Shown here in pieces: positions 35,383 through 44,165 of a stretch of 64,000 bases of DNA. Under the pieces are notes generated by a model. That model had not been told where the DNA came from, did no database searches, and saw nothing but the letters and a program-made list of their open reading frames with translations. Both the position numbers and the translations under genes were made by a program. Within the stretch, counting starts at the first letter, position 1. Each line of letters begins with the position of its first letter. The stretch covers positions 158,288-222,287 of the forward strand of contig NZ_JANQJQ010000047.1 in NCBI RefSeq assembly GCF_028281565.1, read 5' to 3'. Origin of the DNA: Seonamhaeicola sp. (lineage in GTDB: Bacteria > Bacteroidota > Bacteroidia > Flavobacteriales > Flavobacteriaceae).

Positions 35383-35891
35383 TAATTAAGCTCGGTTTTG
35401 ATCAGGGGTTTCGGCGTTGTATTTAACGTGTCTATTTCAGTGATTGAAATAGATGTCACACTGGGGTTTAATTGAAACCGCAAAGTGAATTGTGCATTAT
35501 CCAGGTCAAGCTGTTTTACTTTAAAATGCTTCGACTCATCAACATATTCAATGGTTTTGAACAACGGGTTTTTAATGACAAAGCTTTCTATAGTATGTCC
35601 TTTTTTATCTAATAAATTACAGTTTAAGTCCCCATGAACGCCTTTTTTAAAGAAGTTGTTTTGTTTTAATGTTCCGTCTGCCTTAATTTTATTAATAAGT
35701 GAAATGCGCTTACTGCTATTATTCGTTTTTTCAATGGTGTAGTTTAAGAATAAAATTTTCGGATTGCTTCTGGCAACCATGTCTTTCTTGGTAACATTTT
35801 TGTTGGTTTTGCACGACAATAAAACCAATAAAACCAGTAGAAAGGTTGCTTTAGAAAAATGATGATATGTTATTTGGGGGCGTTTCATCAT
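35382..35891 (-). CDS. Hypothetical lipoprotein upstream of M64 peptidase
   Basis: A protein of about 169 residues that I do not recognise. It has a lipoprotein signal (hydrophobic L-V-L-L-V-L-L-S-C, Cys near residue 27) and then a polar, beta-type body with many Lys, Asn and Thr and no Cys pairs or catalytic motif. Its stop and the peptidase start share a base, so translation is coupled and a joint role is likely, such as chaperone or inhibitor of the secreted enzyme; that is inference. Start is ambiguous between a GTG at 35894 and ATGs at 35891 and 35888. Confidence 0.7.
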   Translation of the reverse strand: MMKRPQITYHHFSKATFLLVLLVLLSCKTNKNVTKKDMVARSNPKILFLNYTIEKTNNSSKRISLINKIKADGTLKQNNFFKKGVHGDLNCNLLDKKGHTIESFVIKNPLFKTIEYVDESKHFKVKQLDLDNAQFTLRFQLNPSVTSISITEIDTLNTTPKPLIKTELN

Positions 35892-35948
35892 CACAAAAAT
35901 AAATGATTTTTTTCATTTATAGTTTTACAGAAATATGTAGATCAAAAA

Positions 35949-35969
35949 AAAGAGACCTTAGGCCTCTTT
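35949..35969 (-). terminator. Rho-independent terminator of the doxX gene
   Basis: AAAGAG-x-CC-TTA-GG-x-CTCTTT makes a stem of 6 plus 2 pairs; read on the minus strand it ends in eight Ts, just 14 bp after the DoxX stop. Confidence 0.75.
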
Positions 35970-35983
35970 ATAAATTATGAGAT

Positions 35984-36355
35984 TTAACTAAGTAAATCCT
36001 TATACTTGTCTTTATAGCCAATTAAGGCGGCCACATTAAGTACTAATAGTACAACGGCTCCACCAATGCCTTCCGGTGCTAGCATCATGTGAAATAAAAA
36101 AGCATTCACAGAAACACTCATTAAAATTACGGTCATTAAGGCCCCGTATTTGTTTAAGATCAGTGCTAAACCGGTAGCAATTTCTACAATGGCCACCAAA
36201 GTCATGACTTTGGCAGATGATAATGCCGTAAAATAGGCTCCGGCTTCTGCCGGCATCTCACCAAATGGAATAAAATGAAAGAATTTGTTAAGGCCAAATA
36301 CTAATACGTAAAGGCCCAGAAGTATTCTTATGACCATAAAAACTTTTGAATTCAT
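35984..36355 (-). CDS. DoxX family membrane protein
   Basis: A 123-residue four-helix membrane protein. The first helix carries V-I-R-I-L-L-G-L-Y-V-L-V-F-G-L-N-K-F, the usual R-x-x-x-G-x-x-x-x-x-x-G-x-x-K pattern of DoxX, and the third has M-T-L-V-A-I-V-E-I-A-T-G-L-A-L-I. DoxX-like proteins are tied to quinone-linked thiosulfate oxidation in archaea and to redox stress elsewhere; the function here is open. It stands alone with its own terminator, 99 bp downstream of the macroglobulin gene, so it may follow it in one transcript or have its own promoter. Confidence 0.85.
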   Translation of the reverse strand: MNSKVFMVIRILLGLYVLVFGLNKFFHFIPFGEMPAEAGAYFTALSSAKVMTLVAIVEIATGLALILNKYGALMTVILMSVSVNAFLFHMMLAPEGIGGAVVLLVLNVAALIGYKDKYKDLLS

Positions 36356-36454
36356 AATAATAAATTTATAGTTAGTAGACTGAAATATAGTAATTTAAAA
36401 ATAAACTACATGATTCCTTAGGTCGAAACTTAAGTAGGAAACTAACACAATTCA

Positions 36455-39400
36455 CTATTTTATATGAACTCTAACGCCTTCACTGTGGCTACTAAATTCT
36501 GGGGCATACATACTTTGAATGGTGGTGATACCATTACTCATATTACCGGCATTATTAACTCTTAAATCGTATTCAAAAACATAAACCCCTTTTAGCAGAT
36601 AATCAAAAAAGAAATTGGTAGAAGCGTCTTTTGTGCTTTCATAATACCCTAATCCATCTTGCCATTTATATTTTGATAATACGTTTACAGGCTCTAATCC
36701 GGAGGCTCTCATATCTTTCATATGTACAAATTCCATAGCTCTGTCACTTCGCAATTCGATACGAACTCTTATCAAATCACCAACTTTAAGATTGGTCTCA
36801 GACGTAATTTCAGAGATTTCTTCACCGGTATCGCCGTTCTTTTTTAAGAATAATTTTTTATTGAGTTTAAGAGGTGTTTCTACAGAAGTTATTTTGTCCA
36901 GATCTTCAAAATACTGCCAATACAATCCGCCCCAGGCAATACCATCACCTTTTTTGGTAAGCGTGACTTCTCCCATGTGCGGTTTAATGTCTGAGGTGCT
37001 CCAGGAGGTTTTAAAATAACCGGTTCCGGCTTCAACTTTAACCTGTTCCAACTTTGAAGGTTCTATCGGTTTTTCACCTAACGTGATATCGACCATATCG
37101 GTAACACTTAACCAATCACTACCTTGAAGTAATAAGGCATATACCGCATCGGTGGTCGCTTTGGTAGTTTTCCACCGGTTTGTTTGCTTGTTTTTAAGTA
37201 GCCAGATTTTAAGATTGTCAATGGTTTCAACCTGCTCTGCTTCGCTTAGAATGACAGAACCGACTTCTGAAAACGCCTCAATCAATAAGGCCTGGGTTTC
37301 AATAGGAGCCTGATACCAGAACCAGGAATTGGTATTGGCTTTCCAGTACATGCCTAACGCCTCTGAAGTAATGCTGTTTTCTTGCAATGATCTTAAAATT
37401 TTACCGGCTGTTTTAGAGTCGTTACTTCTATACGACACCAAAGCCATTAAGCCTTTGGCATATAATGAACGACTTAACCAATACTTCCGAATTTGAGTTA
37501 AATAGTACCGGCTGATCTCCTCAATTTCTTTAGATCTCTTGATTTCCGGATAGAAGCTTCGCATGTACAAATAATGTAATTGCGTATAGCTTAAATGGTC
37601 TTTATTCAGATCTCTGTCGGTATCGTATTTTCTAAGGTCTTTGTATTCTTTTACAAACTGCCCATCGAGGTATTTGATGGCTTCTTTAATCATAGATTCT
37701 TCGCTGCCGCTCTGAATGACATTGAGATGTTTTAAGTGACCAAAACCAGTGATGATATGCTGCGTCATGTATCTGTTTTCTCGCCCACCTTGAAACCAGG
37801 CCCAGGCTCCCGAAGGCATTTGATTATTCTCAAGTTTGCTTAAGGCTGATCGCAATTCATTATTCATTTTATTCAGATCGAATAACAAGGCAATACGTTT
37901 TTTCTGTTCGGTTTCACTTTGCGCATCCCTTAACCAGGGCGTTTCCTGGATAATAATGGATTTTAATTCCTGATTCTTTTCAAGGTTGGAAATGAGTGTA
38001 TTTTCAGATGCCCACTGATTGAACACTTCCTGAATTCTCGGGTTTGAATTCGCAATATGACTAGCTAATGCATTGGCATAATATCTGCTGAAGGTTTGCT
38101 CGTTACACTGGTACGGATATTCCATTAAATAAGGTAATGCCTGAACCGCATACCAGGCCGGGTTAGACGTCATCTCCAAAGTCAGTTTGTGATGTTTTAA
38201 TGTATTTGATGACACATTTTTCAATTTGTCCAGAGTGAATGTTCTGGTTTCGTTACTTTTGATCCACATCGGTAAAGTCTCAGTAACTAACATGCGGTTT
38301 GATAATATCGGAAGTGCATTTTGTTCCCCATCACTAAAGTCATTTGATTTGGCAATGACTTTATATTGAACCGCCTGTACATTGTCAGGAATAGTTAAGT
38401 TCCATGATACTTCAGTGTTTCCTTTGACATCAACGTTAAACACTTTGGTGTCTGAGGTGCTCGAAGATACCAGGATATTTGTAATATTATCCCCGGAAAT
38501 AGCGTCGGTTAGAATCAGCATAGCTTGCCCTGAAAGCTGTTGCTCTGTAAGATTTGCAATTTTAGTGCTGATGGTTATCTGGTCACCTTCACGTAAAAAG
38601 CGGGGTGCGTTTGGAATGACCATCAGTTCTTTTTGAGTAACGGCGGTTAGAGTTTTGGTAGCACTTTCCATAGTTTTGGTATGTGCTAACAATTGTAATT
38701 TCCATTGGGTTAAGGCTTCAGGTGTGGTAAAACTAAAGCTTACATGGCCGTCTTCATCCGTGTTTAAATGCGGGAAGAAAAAGGCCGTTTCTTGAAGATT
38801 TTTTCTAACTTTTACCTGGGTTAAAGCATTTAATCCTTTTTTAGTAGTGATTATAATGACCCCATTTGCAGCTCTAGCACCGTAAATGGCCATTGCGGAA
38901 GCGTCTTTTAAAACATCCATGGATTGAATGTCACTCGCGGGAATATCAAGATCACCTTCAACTACTTTACCATCAACTATAAATAAGGGCTTTTTGCCTG
39001 AGGATGAACCAACACCACGTATTTGAATGTTAGATTCGGTATCTACAGCATTAGCGCCAATACTCAAACCAGCTATTTTTCCCGCCAAAGCATCTTGTAC
39101 ACCCGATGTAGATCTGATTTCTTGCTCTGAAACCATAGCAACAGAACCGGTCAACGCTCTCTTTTGACTTGTACCGTAACCAACAACGACAACTTCATCC
39201 AAACCAGCGCTGTCTTCAAATAGAAAAATGTTGAATCGGTTTTTTCCTCCAACTGCTACAGTTTGGGTAATGTACCCTATAAAACTAATTTCTATGGCGT
39301 CATTTTTACTTGCTTCAATGGTAAAATTACCGTCAAAATCAGTTGTGGTTCCCGTAGATGTCCCCTTTATTAATACATTGGCAGCAGGTAGAACTTCTCC

Positions 39401-42400
39401 CGTTTCATCATATACGGTACCAACTATAACGCCTTTCTTTATGGATTTATCGAATGTAGAAGTAAAATTAATTTTACGGTTATTTCTTAAACTCCTCAGG
39501 TACTTATTGTATACCCATCTGTTATTAGTAAAACTAAGCCCGAACCAATTAAACTGATCAAAAGATTGTTGAGGGTAATTAAAGCGATACCCGTTTTTAT
39601 TGTATACTCTAAAGCTGCTTTTACTAAAACTCTGGCTGGCATTACTTCTATAGGATGCATAATAGATTGGGGTATTAATGGGGTTGAAATTCCATGAATG
39701 GGGTTTAAACTGGTCTAAAGACGCGTCATACATACTTGCCAATAATTCGGCACTGACCTTATCTCCTTTAGTCCCTTTTATTTTAAAGCTCCAGGTTTCA
39801 TCCGTTCCCGGTTGTAAACGGTCTCTGAACGTAGCGGTTTCAATATCTAAATCGGTTTTCGGATAGGGTACGGAAATGGCTTGTGTGCCCGATTTAAAAC
39901 TATTAAAAGCAGCTAAACTGTAATGAACTACAAACCCGCCCATGTCATCTTTGGTAACAGGAATACTAATAACTCTCTTATTGTTATTAAGTTGAATAAT
40001 TTCGGTTTGAATGATCTTTTTATCCTTTTCAACAGCAACGGTTACCGACATATTTTCAGCCGCAGAAGCTATAGTGATATACGCGGTGTCACCAACGTTG
40101 TAAGATGATTTATTGGTTGTGATGCTAAACAGCTGATTGTCGGCTAAAGTGTTATCACCATCACTGTAAAGGGTAATTTTTGTTTCGTCTTTTACGTTTT
40201 GACCAAACTTGTCCTTACTCTCCAAAGTGACCAGGTATTTACCGGATTGCCATTTTTTTATCCTTCCGAGTTTAAGTTTTTTGGAGGTTTCAGTATTGAA
40301 TGGTTTTTCAAAAACCAGGTCGCCTTTTTTCCAGTTTTTCGGGTCATGCTCATTGACGTAAGCATCATGAGGGAATAGGTTTTTAAAAGCTTCTTCAGAG
40401 AACTCCTGATAATCCGGAGCGTTCCAGGGGCGTGGCCTTAAAACTGATTTAGGAGCGACCAATTTGTAAATTTTAACAGTACCTTTTGCCGGAACAAATT
40501 CACCATTTAAGTTTTTAGTATCTATAGTGATGTTATGATCCTTTTTGGTTTTGTCAAGTTTGCCATCAATAGCAATGTTTGCAACCAGGGCATGATATCC
40601 AACATTAACAACTGTTGTGGCACTTCGGGTTTCCCCATTAACATCAGTGACATCAGCGGTAACTTCATATTTAAAAACAGGTAAACTGCTTTTATCAACA
40701 CTTTGGTCCGGAATCGCTTTAAAAGTAATTTCAAAATTACCGGATGCATCCGTGACACTTTCACCATGGGTAATCTCTTGCGGTTCACTATTGAATTGAG
40801 GGTGATACCAATAATACCATCTTGGATATTGTACTTTGCGGTGAACCCTGTAAACCACTTTGGCCCCGGTAATGTTACTTCCGGCATAAGCCAAAGCATT
40901 TCCTTTCACAGTCACAGAATCGTTTACTTTAAAGGTTTCCGTGATCGGTTCAAACTTGGTTTCAAACTTAGGGCGTTTGTACTCTTCAACAGAGAACCTG
41001 TGTTCCAGATAAAAATCTTCCCTATCACCATCAAACTCAATATAATACTCACCATTTAAACCGTTATTAGGGAGGATAAACGCTCCTGACACAGAACCAT
41101 ATTCATTGGTTTTAAATTCAAGTTCTTTTATTTCATCATCATTGACGTCATATAAAGTAGCATAGACAGGCTCATTAGCTACAACCTCAGATTTTCCGTT
41201 TTTGGTTTTCATGGCAATAGCCTTAAAATATACAGTTTGCCCGGGCCTGTAGATGCTTCTGTCTGTAAAAACAAAAGCTTTGTATTGGGGTTGTTCCCTT
41301 GCAGACCTTTGGGAACTGCCCATCCAATAGTTGCCAAAATAAGCAAGATCATTCCCTGTTTTAACTTTCAAAGTTACATTTCTGTAATAGCTATTATCCT
41401 TTTCAATTTTTATTTTGCCAAGACTATTTGTAGTATGCTGCTGCGTTTGTTTGTTTTTTGAATTCCTCGTGTAAAACGATAATTCTACATTAGCATTAAC
41501 AACTGGGGCACCGTTATTTCTATTAATGATTTGAAAGATTTGATGGGTGTCATTTTCAGCATCTACCAATGCCATATCAGTTATTTGAAGTGTGGCAAAA
41601 GCATAAGTGTCTTGTGAGTTTTTGTCGTTTGTAGCAACAACTAAATATCTGCCATTATTTAGTTTCGGTATTAAAACTTCCGTGGTATGTGTTTGATAAT
41701 CATATTCATTACGTAACGTGCTTTCCCAGGATTTAGTAACATCTAATTTGTTGATAAATTCCCATTTGTCCTCCTGCCTGTAAGTTTTATTGAATGCCTC
41801 AAACTGCCTTTCGTTTAACTTATAAGCTCTAAATTGAAGGGTGTCTAAATTTTTATAGCGCAGCAATAACCTGGCATGTTTTTGAATAGGCAAAAATGAT
41901 TCGGCCGTAATATTTAGGGATTCTTGTTCTATTTGCTGTTTTAAGACTTTACATTTTTCAGCACCGTTACTTTCAGGAAATTTTTCTATAACCTTGTTGC
42001 AAATATCGATGGCTTCTTTAGCTTTCCAACGATAAGCTTCCGCTGTTTTTGGACTATATCTTCTACTTTGCTCGTGGTAAATTGACGCTATTTCAAAGTC
42101 ATATAAAGCAGAAACTTTATGAGTGTTTAATTTAGCACTTTCAGACTGGAATGCTTTTAAAAGCACCTCTTGTTTGTTACTGAAAGTGGCATGCTGGTTT
42201 ACAAACTTTAAACGTTCAATATTAACGTTTGCTAAAGCTTTGGGCGATTTGTCCTTTAAATGAAACTGGATCAGGTCCTGGTAGATTTTTAAAGCGTTTA
42301 ATTGTAAAGAGGTTGAATCTTTTGACTCTATTTTCAATCCGGAGAATGTCAGAGCATCACCTAAATAATCTATGTTATTTATCTCAAACTTGTAAGCAGG

Positions 42401-43033
42401 TTTTGTAATATGACTTTCATTGGTTTTATAAAATTCTAAAGCATTATGATTCAAAAAATCGAACAACGTAGGTCTGTATATTTTAGAATCTTTTTGGGTG
42501 TTTATAATAGCATCGTATTTGTCTAGCGGCTCTAATTGAAGCATTAGTCCATTTTGGAGAGAATTTTGATAATGTGTATGAACTTCATTGAACAAAGTTT
42601 GTAAATCCCATGTTCTGAAATCCGTTTTGACTACAGAGGCTGAAGCCACCTTAGTCCTGTTATAAATCTTCCATCTGTTGTGTTTAAAATATTGCCAGTA
42701 CAAATTGGCTAACACATTTTCAAGTATATTTTTAGTAGGGAATTCACTCTTTTGGATTTCAGCTTTAAAATCATTAATAATTTTCAATTGGGCATCTTCT
42801 TCTAAAATCAAAGCAAATTTGCTTTTAAAGATCATGGTCTTTATAAGCTGTGGTGCGTTATTGGTTTTTTTTGCCCCGGATGAAATATCCTCCACTATTT
42901 TTAAGGCAGATTTAGGTAGCCCTTCAATTTCAAAATGCTCCACTTTTTTCCAGAGAGGTGCGTAATCATCTTTTTGAGCCAGAGAGACATTAGAAAATAG
43001 AATAATTATTAAAAAAGGTAAAATTCGTTTCAT
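36455..43033 (-). CDS. Alpha-2-macroglobulin family protein with embedded SusC-type regulatory/TonB-plug module
   Basis: A 2192-residue exported protein (signal peptide M-K-R-I-L-P-F-L ... S-L-A-Q). Residues about 20-560 are a helical and beta N-terminal half; an MG2-type domain (F-T-D-R-S-I-Y-R-P-G-Q-T-V-Y) lies near 583-690; the A2M domain (E-A-L-T-Q-W-K-L) near 1410-1450; and the thioester C-N-E-Q starts at Cys1643, so it can bond covalently to attacking peptidases. Between them, about 1197-1400, sits a carboxypeptidase-regulatory domain (G-T-V-Y-D-E-T-G-E-V-L-P) and a TonB-plug-like stretch (L-D-E-V-V-V-V-G-Y-G-T to A-N-G-V-I-I-I-T-T-K-K-G) as in SusC, but no barrel. Bacterial macroglobulins trap proteases in the periplasm or at the surface. 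Two short segments derive from repeats at about residues 1772-1781 and 1927-1935. Confidence 0.85.
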   Translation of the reverse strand: MKRILPFLIIILFSNVSLAQKDDYAPLWKKVEHFEIEGLPKSALKIVEDISSGAKKTNNAPQLIKTMIFKSKFALILEEDAQLKIINDFKAEIQKSEFPTKNILENVLANLYWQYFKHNRWKIYNRTKVASASVVKTDFRTWDLQTLFNEVHTHYQNSLQNGLMLQLEPLDKYDAIINTQKDSKIYRPTLFDFLNHNALEFYKTNESHITKPAYKFEINNIDYLGDALTFSGLKIESKDSTSLQLNALKIYQDLIQFHLKDKSPKALANVNIERLKFVNQHATFSNKQEVLLKAFQSESAKLNTHKVSALYDFEIASIYHEQSRRYSPKTAEAYRWKAKEAIDICNKVIEKFPESNGAEKCKVLKQQIEQESLNITAESFLPIQKHARLLLRYKNLDTLQFRAYKLNERQFEAFNKTYRQEDKWEFINKLDVTKSWESTLRNEYDYQTHTTEVLIPKLNNGRYLVVATNDKNSQDTYAFATLQITDMALVDAENDTHQIFQIINRNNGAPVVNANVELSFYTRNSKNKQTQQHTTNSLGKIKIEKDNSYYRNVTLKVKTGNDLAYFGNYWMGSSQRSAREQPQYKAFVFTDRSIYRPGQTVYFKAIAMKTKNGKSEVVANEPVYATLYDVNDDEIKELEFKTNEYGSVSGAFILPNNGLNGEYYIEFDGDREDFYLEHRFSVEEYKRPKFETKFEPITETFKVNDSVTVKGNALAYAGSNITGAKVVYRVHRKVQYPRWYYWYHPQFNSEPQEITHGESVTDASGNFEITFKAIPDQSVDKSSLPVFKYEVTADVTDVNGETRSATTVVNVGYHALVANIAIDGKLDKTKKDHNITIDTKNLNGEFVPAKGTVKIYKLVAPKSVLRPRPWNAPDYQEFSEEAFKNLFPHDAYVNEHDPKNWKKGDLVFEKPFNTETSKKLKLGRIKKWQSGKYLVTLESKDKFGQNVKDETKITLYSDGDNTLADNQLFSITTNKSSYNVGDTAYITIASAAENMSVTVAVEKDKKIIQTEIIQLNNNKRVISIPVTKDDMGGFVVHYSLAAFNSFKSGTQAISVPYPKTDLDIETATFRDRLQPGTDETWSFKIKGTKGDKVSAELLASMYDASLDQFKPHSWNFNPINTPIYYASYRSNASQSFSKSSFRVYNKNGYRFNYPQQSFDQFNWFGLSFTNNRWVYNKYLRSLRNNRKINFTSTFDKSIKKGVIVGTVYDETGEVLPAANVLIKGTSTGTTTDFDGNFTIEASKNDAIEISFIGYITQTVAVGGKNRFNIFLFEDSAGLDEVVVVGYGTSQKRALTGSVAMVSEQEIRSTSGVQDALAGKIAGLSIGANAVDTESNIQIRGVGSSSGKKPLFIVDGKVVEGDLDIPASDIQSMDVLKDASAMAIYGARAANGVIIITTKKGLNALTQVKVRKNLQETAFFFPHLNTDEDGHVSFSFTTPEALTQWKLQLLAHTKTMESATKTLTAVTQKELMVIPNAPRFLREGDQITISTKIANLTEQQLSGQAMLILTDAISGDNITNILVSSSTSDTKVFNVDVKGNTEVSWNLTIPDNVQAVQYKVIAKSNDFSDGEQNALPILSNRMLVTETLPMWIKSNETRTFTLDKLKNVSSNTLKHHKLTLEMTSNPAWYAVQALPYLMEYPYQCNEQTFSRYYANALASHIANSNPRIQEVFNQWASENTLISNLEKNQELKSIIIQETPWLRDAQSETEQKKRIALLFDLNKMNNELRSALSKLENNQMPSGAWAWFQGGRENRYMTQHIITGFGHLKHLNVIQSGSEESMIKEAIKYLDGQFVKEYKDLRKYDTDRDLNKDHLSYTQLHYLYMRSFYPEIKRSKEIEEISRYYLTQIRKYWLSRSLYAKGLMALVSYRSNDSKTAGKILRSLQENSITSEALGMYWKANTNSWFWYQAPIETQALLIEAFSEVGSVILSEAEQVETIDNLKIWLLKNKQTNRWKTTKATTDAVYALLLQGSDWLSVTDMVDITLGEKPIEPSKLEQVKVEAGTGYFKTSWSTSDIKPHMGEVTLTKKGDGIAWGGLYWQYFEDLDKITSVETPLKLNKKLFLKKNGDTGEEISEITSETNLKVGDLIRVRIELRSDRAMEFVHMKDMRASGLEPVNVLSKYKWQDGLGYYESTKDASTNFFFDYLLKGVYVFEYDLRVNNAGNMSNGITTIQSMYAPEFSSHSEGVRVHIK
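37231..37255 (-). repeat. REP-like fragment inside the macroglobulin gene, copy 1
   Basis: On the minus strand it begins GTCATTCTAAGCGAAGC and is translated in frame as S-V-I-L-S-E-A-E-Q (about residues 1927-1935). Head and GAAG core match intergenic repeats at 54945 and 31564. It lies in a loop between an alpha-helix and the next one of the thioester domain. Confidence 0.6.
37691..37720 (-). repeat. REP-like fragment inside the macroglobulin gene, copy 2
   Basis: On the minus strand it begins GTCATTCAGAGCG, contains GCGAAGAATCT and is translated in frame as N-V-I-Q-S-G-S-E-E-S-M (about residues 1772-1781). The same type of unit is found outside genes in this window. It also lies in a loop of the thioester domain. 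Confidence 0.6.
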
Positions 43034-43148
43034 TGTAAATTAGTTTACATCTAAAGTACTTTCAAAAGCTATACCAAAAAAAGCTGAATGAGTGAACAAT
43101 AATTTCGGTTGAGTGAAGTTAGTCATTTTCAGAGAAACCTGTAATGAT

Positions 43149-43156
43149 TAACTTTG
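43149..43156 (+). promoter_or_regulatory. Candidate -7 box of the TPR gene
   Basis: TAACTTTG matches TAnnTTTG. A TTTT sequence 19 nt upstream (43126-43129) is a weak -33 box. The ATG follows 20 bp after the -7 box. Confidence 0.4.
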
Positions 43157-43175
43157 TGTTTCCGACATAAAATTT

Positions 43176-44129
43176 ATGAACAAATTTTTCTATATACTAT
43201 TTATCCCAATACTCGCTTTTGGTCAGCCAAATGTTGAGAAGGCTGAGAAACTCATTAAGGAGAAACAATTTGAACGTGCCGAAGGTGTTTTAACAAGTTA
43301 TGTTAATGATCACCCCAATCATATTCGAGCCATTGAACTTTTAGGGGACGCCTACGGACATCAGAAGAAGTGGGATAAGGCTATTATTGAGTTTAAAAAG
43401 TTGGTGGATGCAGATGCCCATAATGCCAATTACTACTACAAATATGGAGGTGTTTTGGGAATGAAGGCTTTGTCTGTTAATAAACTTAAAGCCGTAGGTA
43501 TTATAGGTGACGCAAAAACGGCCTTTCTAAAGGCAGCTGAGTTAGACCCAGAACATATAGATGTACGTTGGGCTCTTGTAGAATTATATATGCAGTTACC
43601 CGGAATTATTGGCGGCAGTAAAAATAAATCCTTGCGTTATGCCAATGAATTGGAAAACCTCTCGAAAGTTGACGGCTATTTGGCCAAAGGTTATATCCAT
43701 GAATACGATGATGAGCCGGAGCTTGCTGAAAAGTACTATAAACAGGCGTTGGAGATTGGAGGATCAGTTACTTGCTTTGATAAGCTCACCAGTTTTTATG
43801 AAAATCAAAACCAGCCCAAAAAGGCCATTAAAAATATAGAACAGGCTTATAAAAAACATAACAGAAATGCCATGCATTATCAGATTGGTAAGGTGTGTGC
43901 AGATTACAATATACAGTTAGAAAAGGGCGAGCGTTGTTTATTGGTTTTCATAGAAAACCACTCCGTAAAGGATGGCGTGCCTATCGAATGGGGTTACTTC
44001 AGGTTAGCCCAAATTCGCAAAAATAAACTCGATAAAACCGGAGCGCTTAAATGGATCAATAAAGCATTAGCTGTAAGAGCTGATTTTGTACAGGCTGAAG
44101 AAGAAAAGGCTAAAATATTGGCGCTTTAA
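43176..44129 (+). CDS. Tetratricopeptide-repeat protein
   Basis: A 317-residue exported protein, signal peptide about 1-16 (F-I-P-I-L-A-F-G-Q). The body is made of TPR helices: P-N-H-I-R-A-I-E-L-L-G-D-A-Y-G, A-N-Y-Y-Y-K-Y-G-G-V-L-G, D-P-E-H-I-D-V-R-W-A-L-V-E-L-Y, A-I-K-N-I-E-Q-A-Y and others, about six or seven repeats. TPRs hold proteins together and give no reaction. The gene is divergent from the macroglobulin gene with 142 bp between, so a shared control region is possible, and it is followed 36 bp on by the Mur ligase gene, probably in one transcript. Confidence 0.85.
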   Translation: MNKFFYILFIPILAFGQPNVEKAEKLIKEKQFERAEGVLTSYVNDHPNHIRAIELLGDAYGHQKKWDKAIIEFKKLVDADAHNANYYYKYGGVLGMKALSVNKLKAVGIIGDAKTAFLKAAELDPEHIDVRWALVELYMQLPGIIGGSKNKSLRYANELENLSKVDGYLAKGYIHEYDDEPELAEKYYKQALEIGGSVTCFDKLTSFYENQNQPKKAIKNIEQAYKKHNRNAMHYQIGKVCADYNIQLEKGERCLLVFIENHSVKDGVPIEWGYFRLAQIRKNKLDKTGALKWINKALAVRADFVQAEEEKAKILAL

Positions 44130-44165
44130 TTTGCTTTTTGATATTTCCTTCTTGACATTTGTTAC

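Noticed and set aside
40522..40899. Antisense-frame and other long frames inside the macroglobulin gene
   Set aside because: No domain, no promoter and composition of a shifted frame; shadows of the real gene.
43034..43049. 16-nt inverted repeat (TGTAAA-TTAG-TTTACA) next to the macroglobulin start
   Set aside because: Only 6-bp A/T-rich arms, which is common by chance in this DNA, and no second copy was seen at a related gene.
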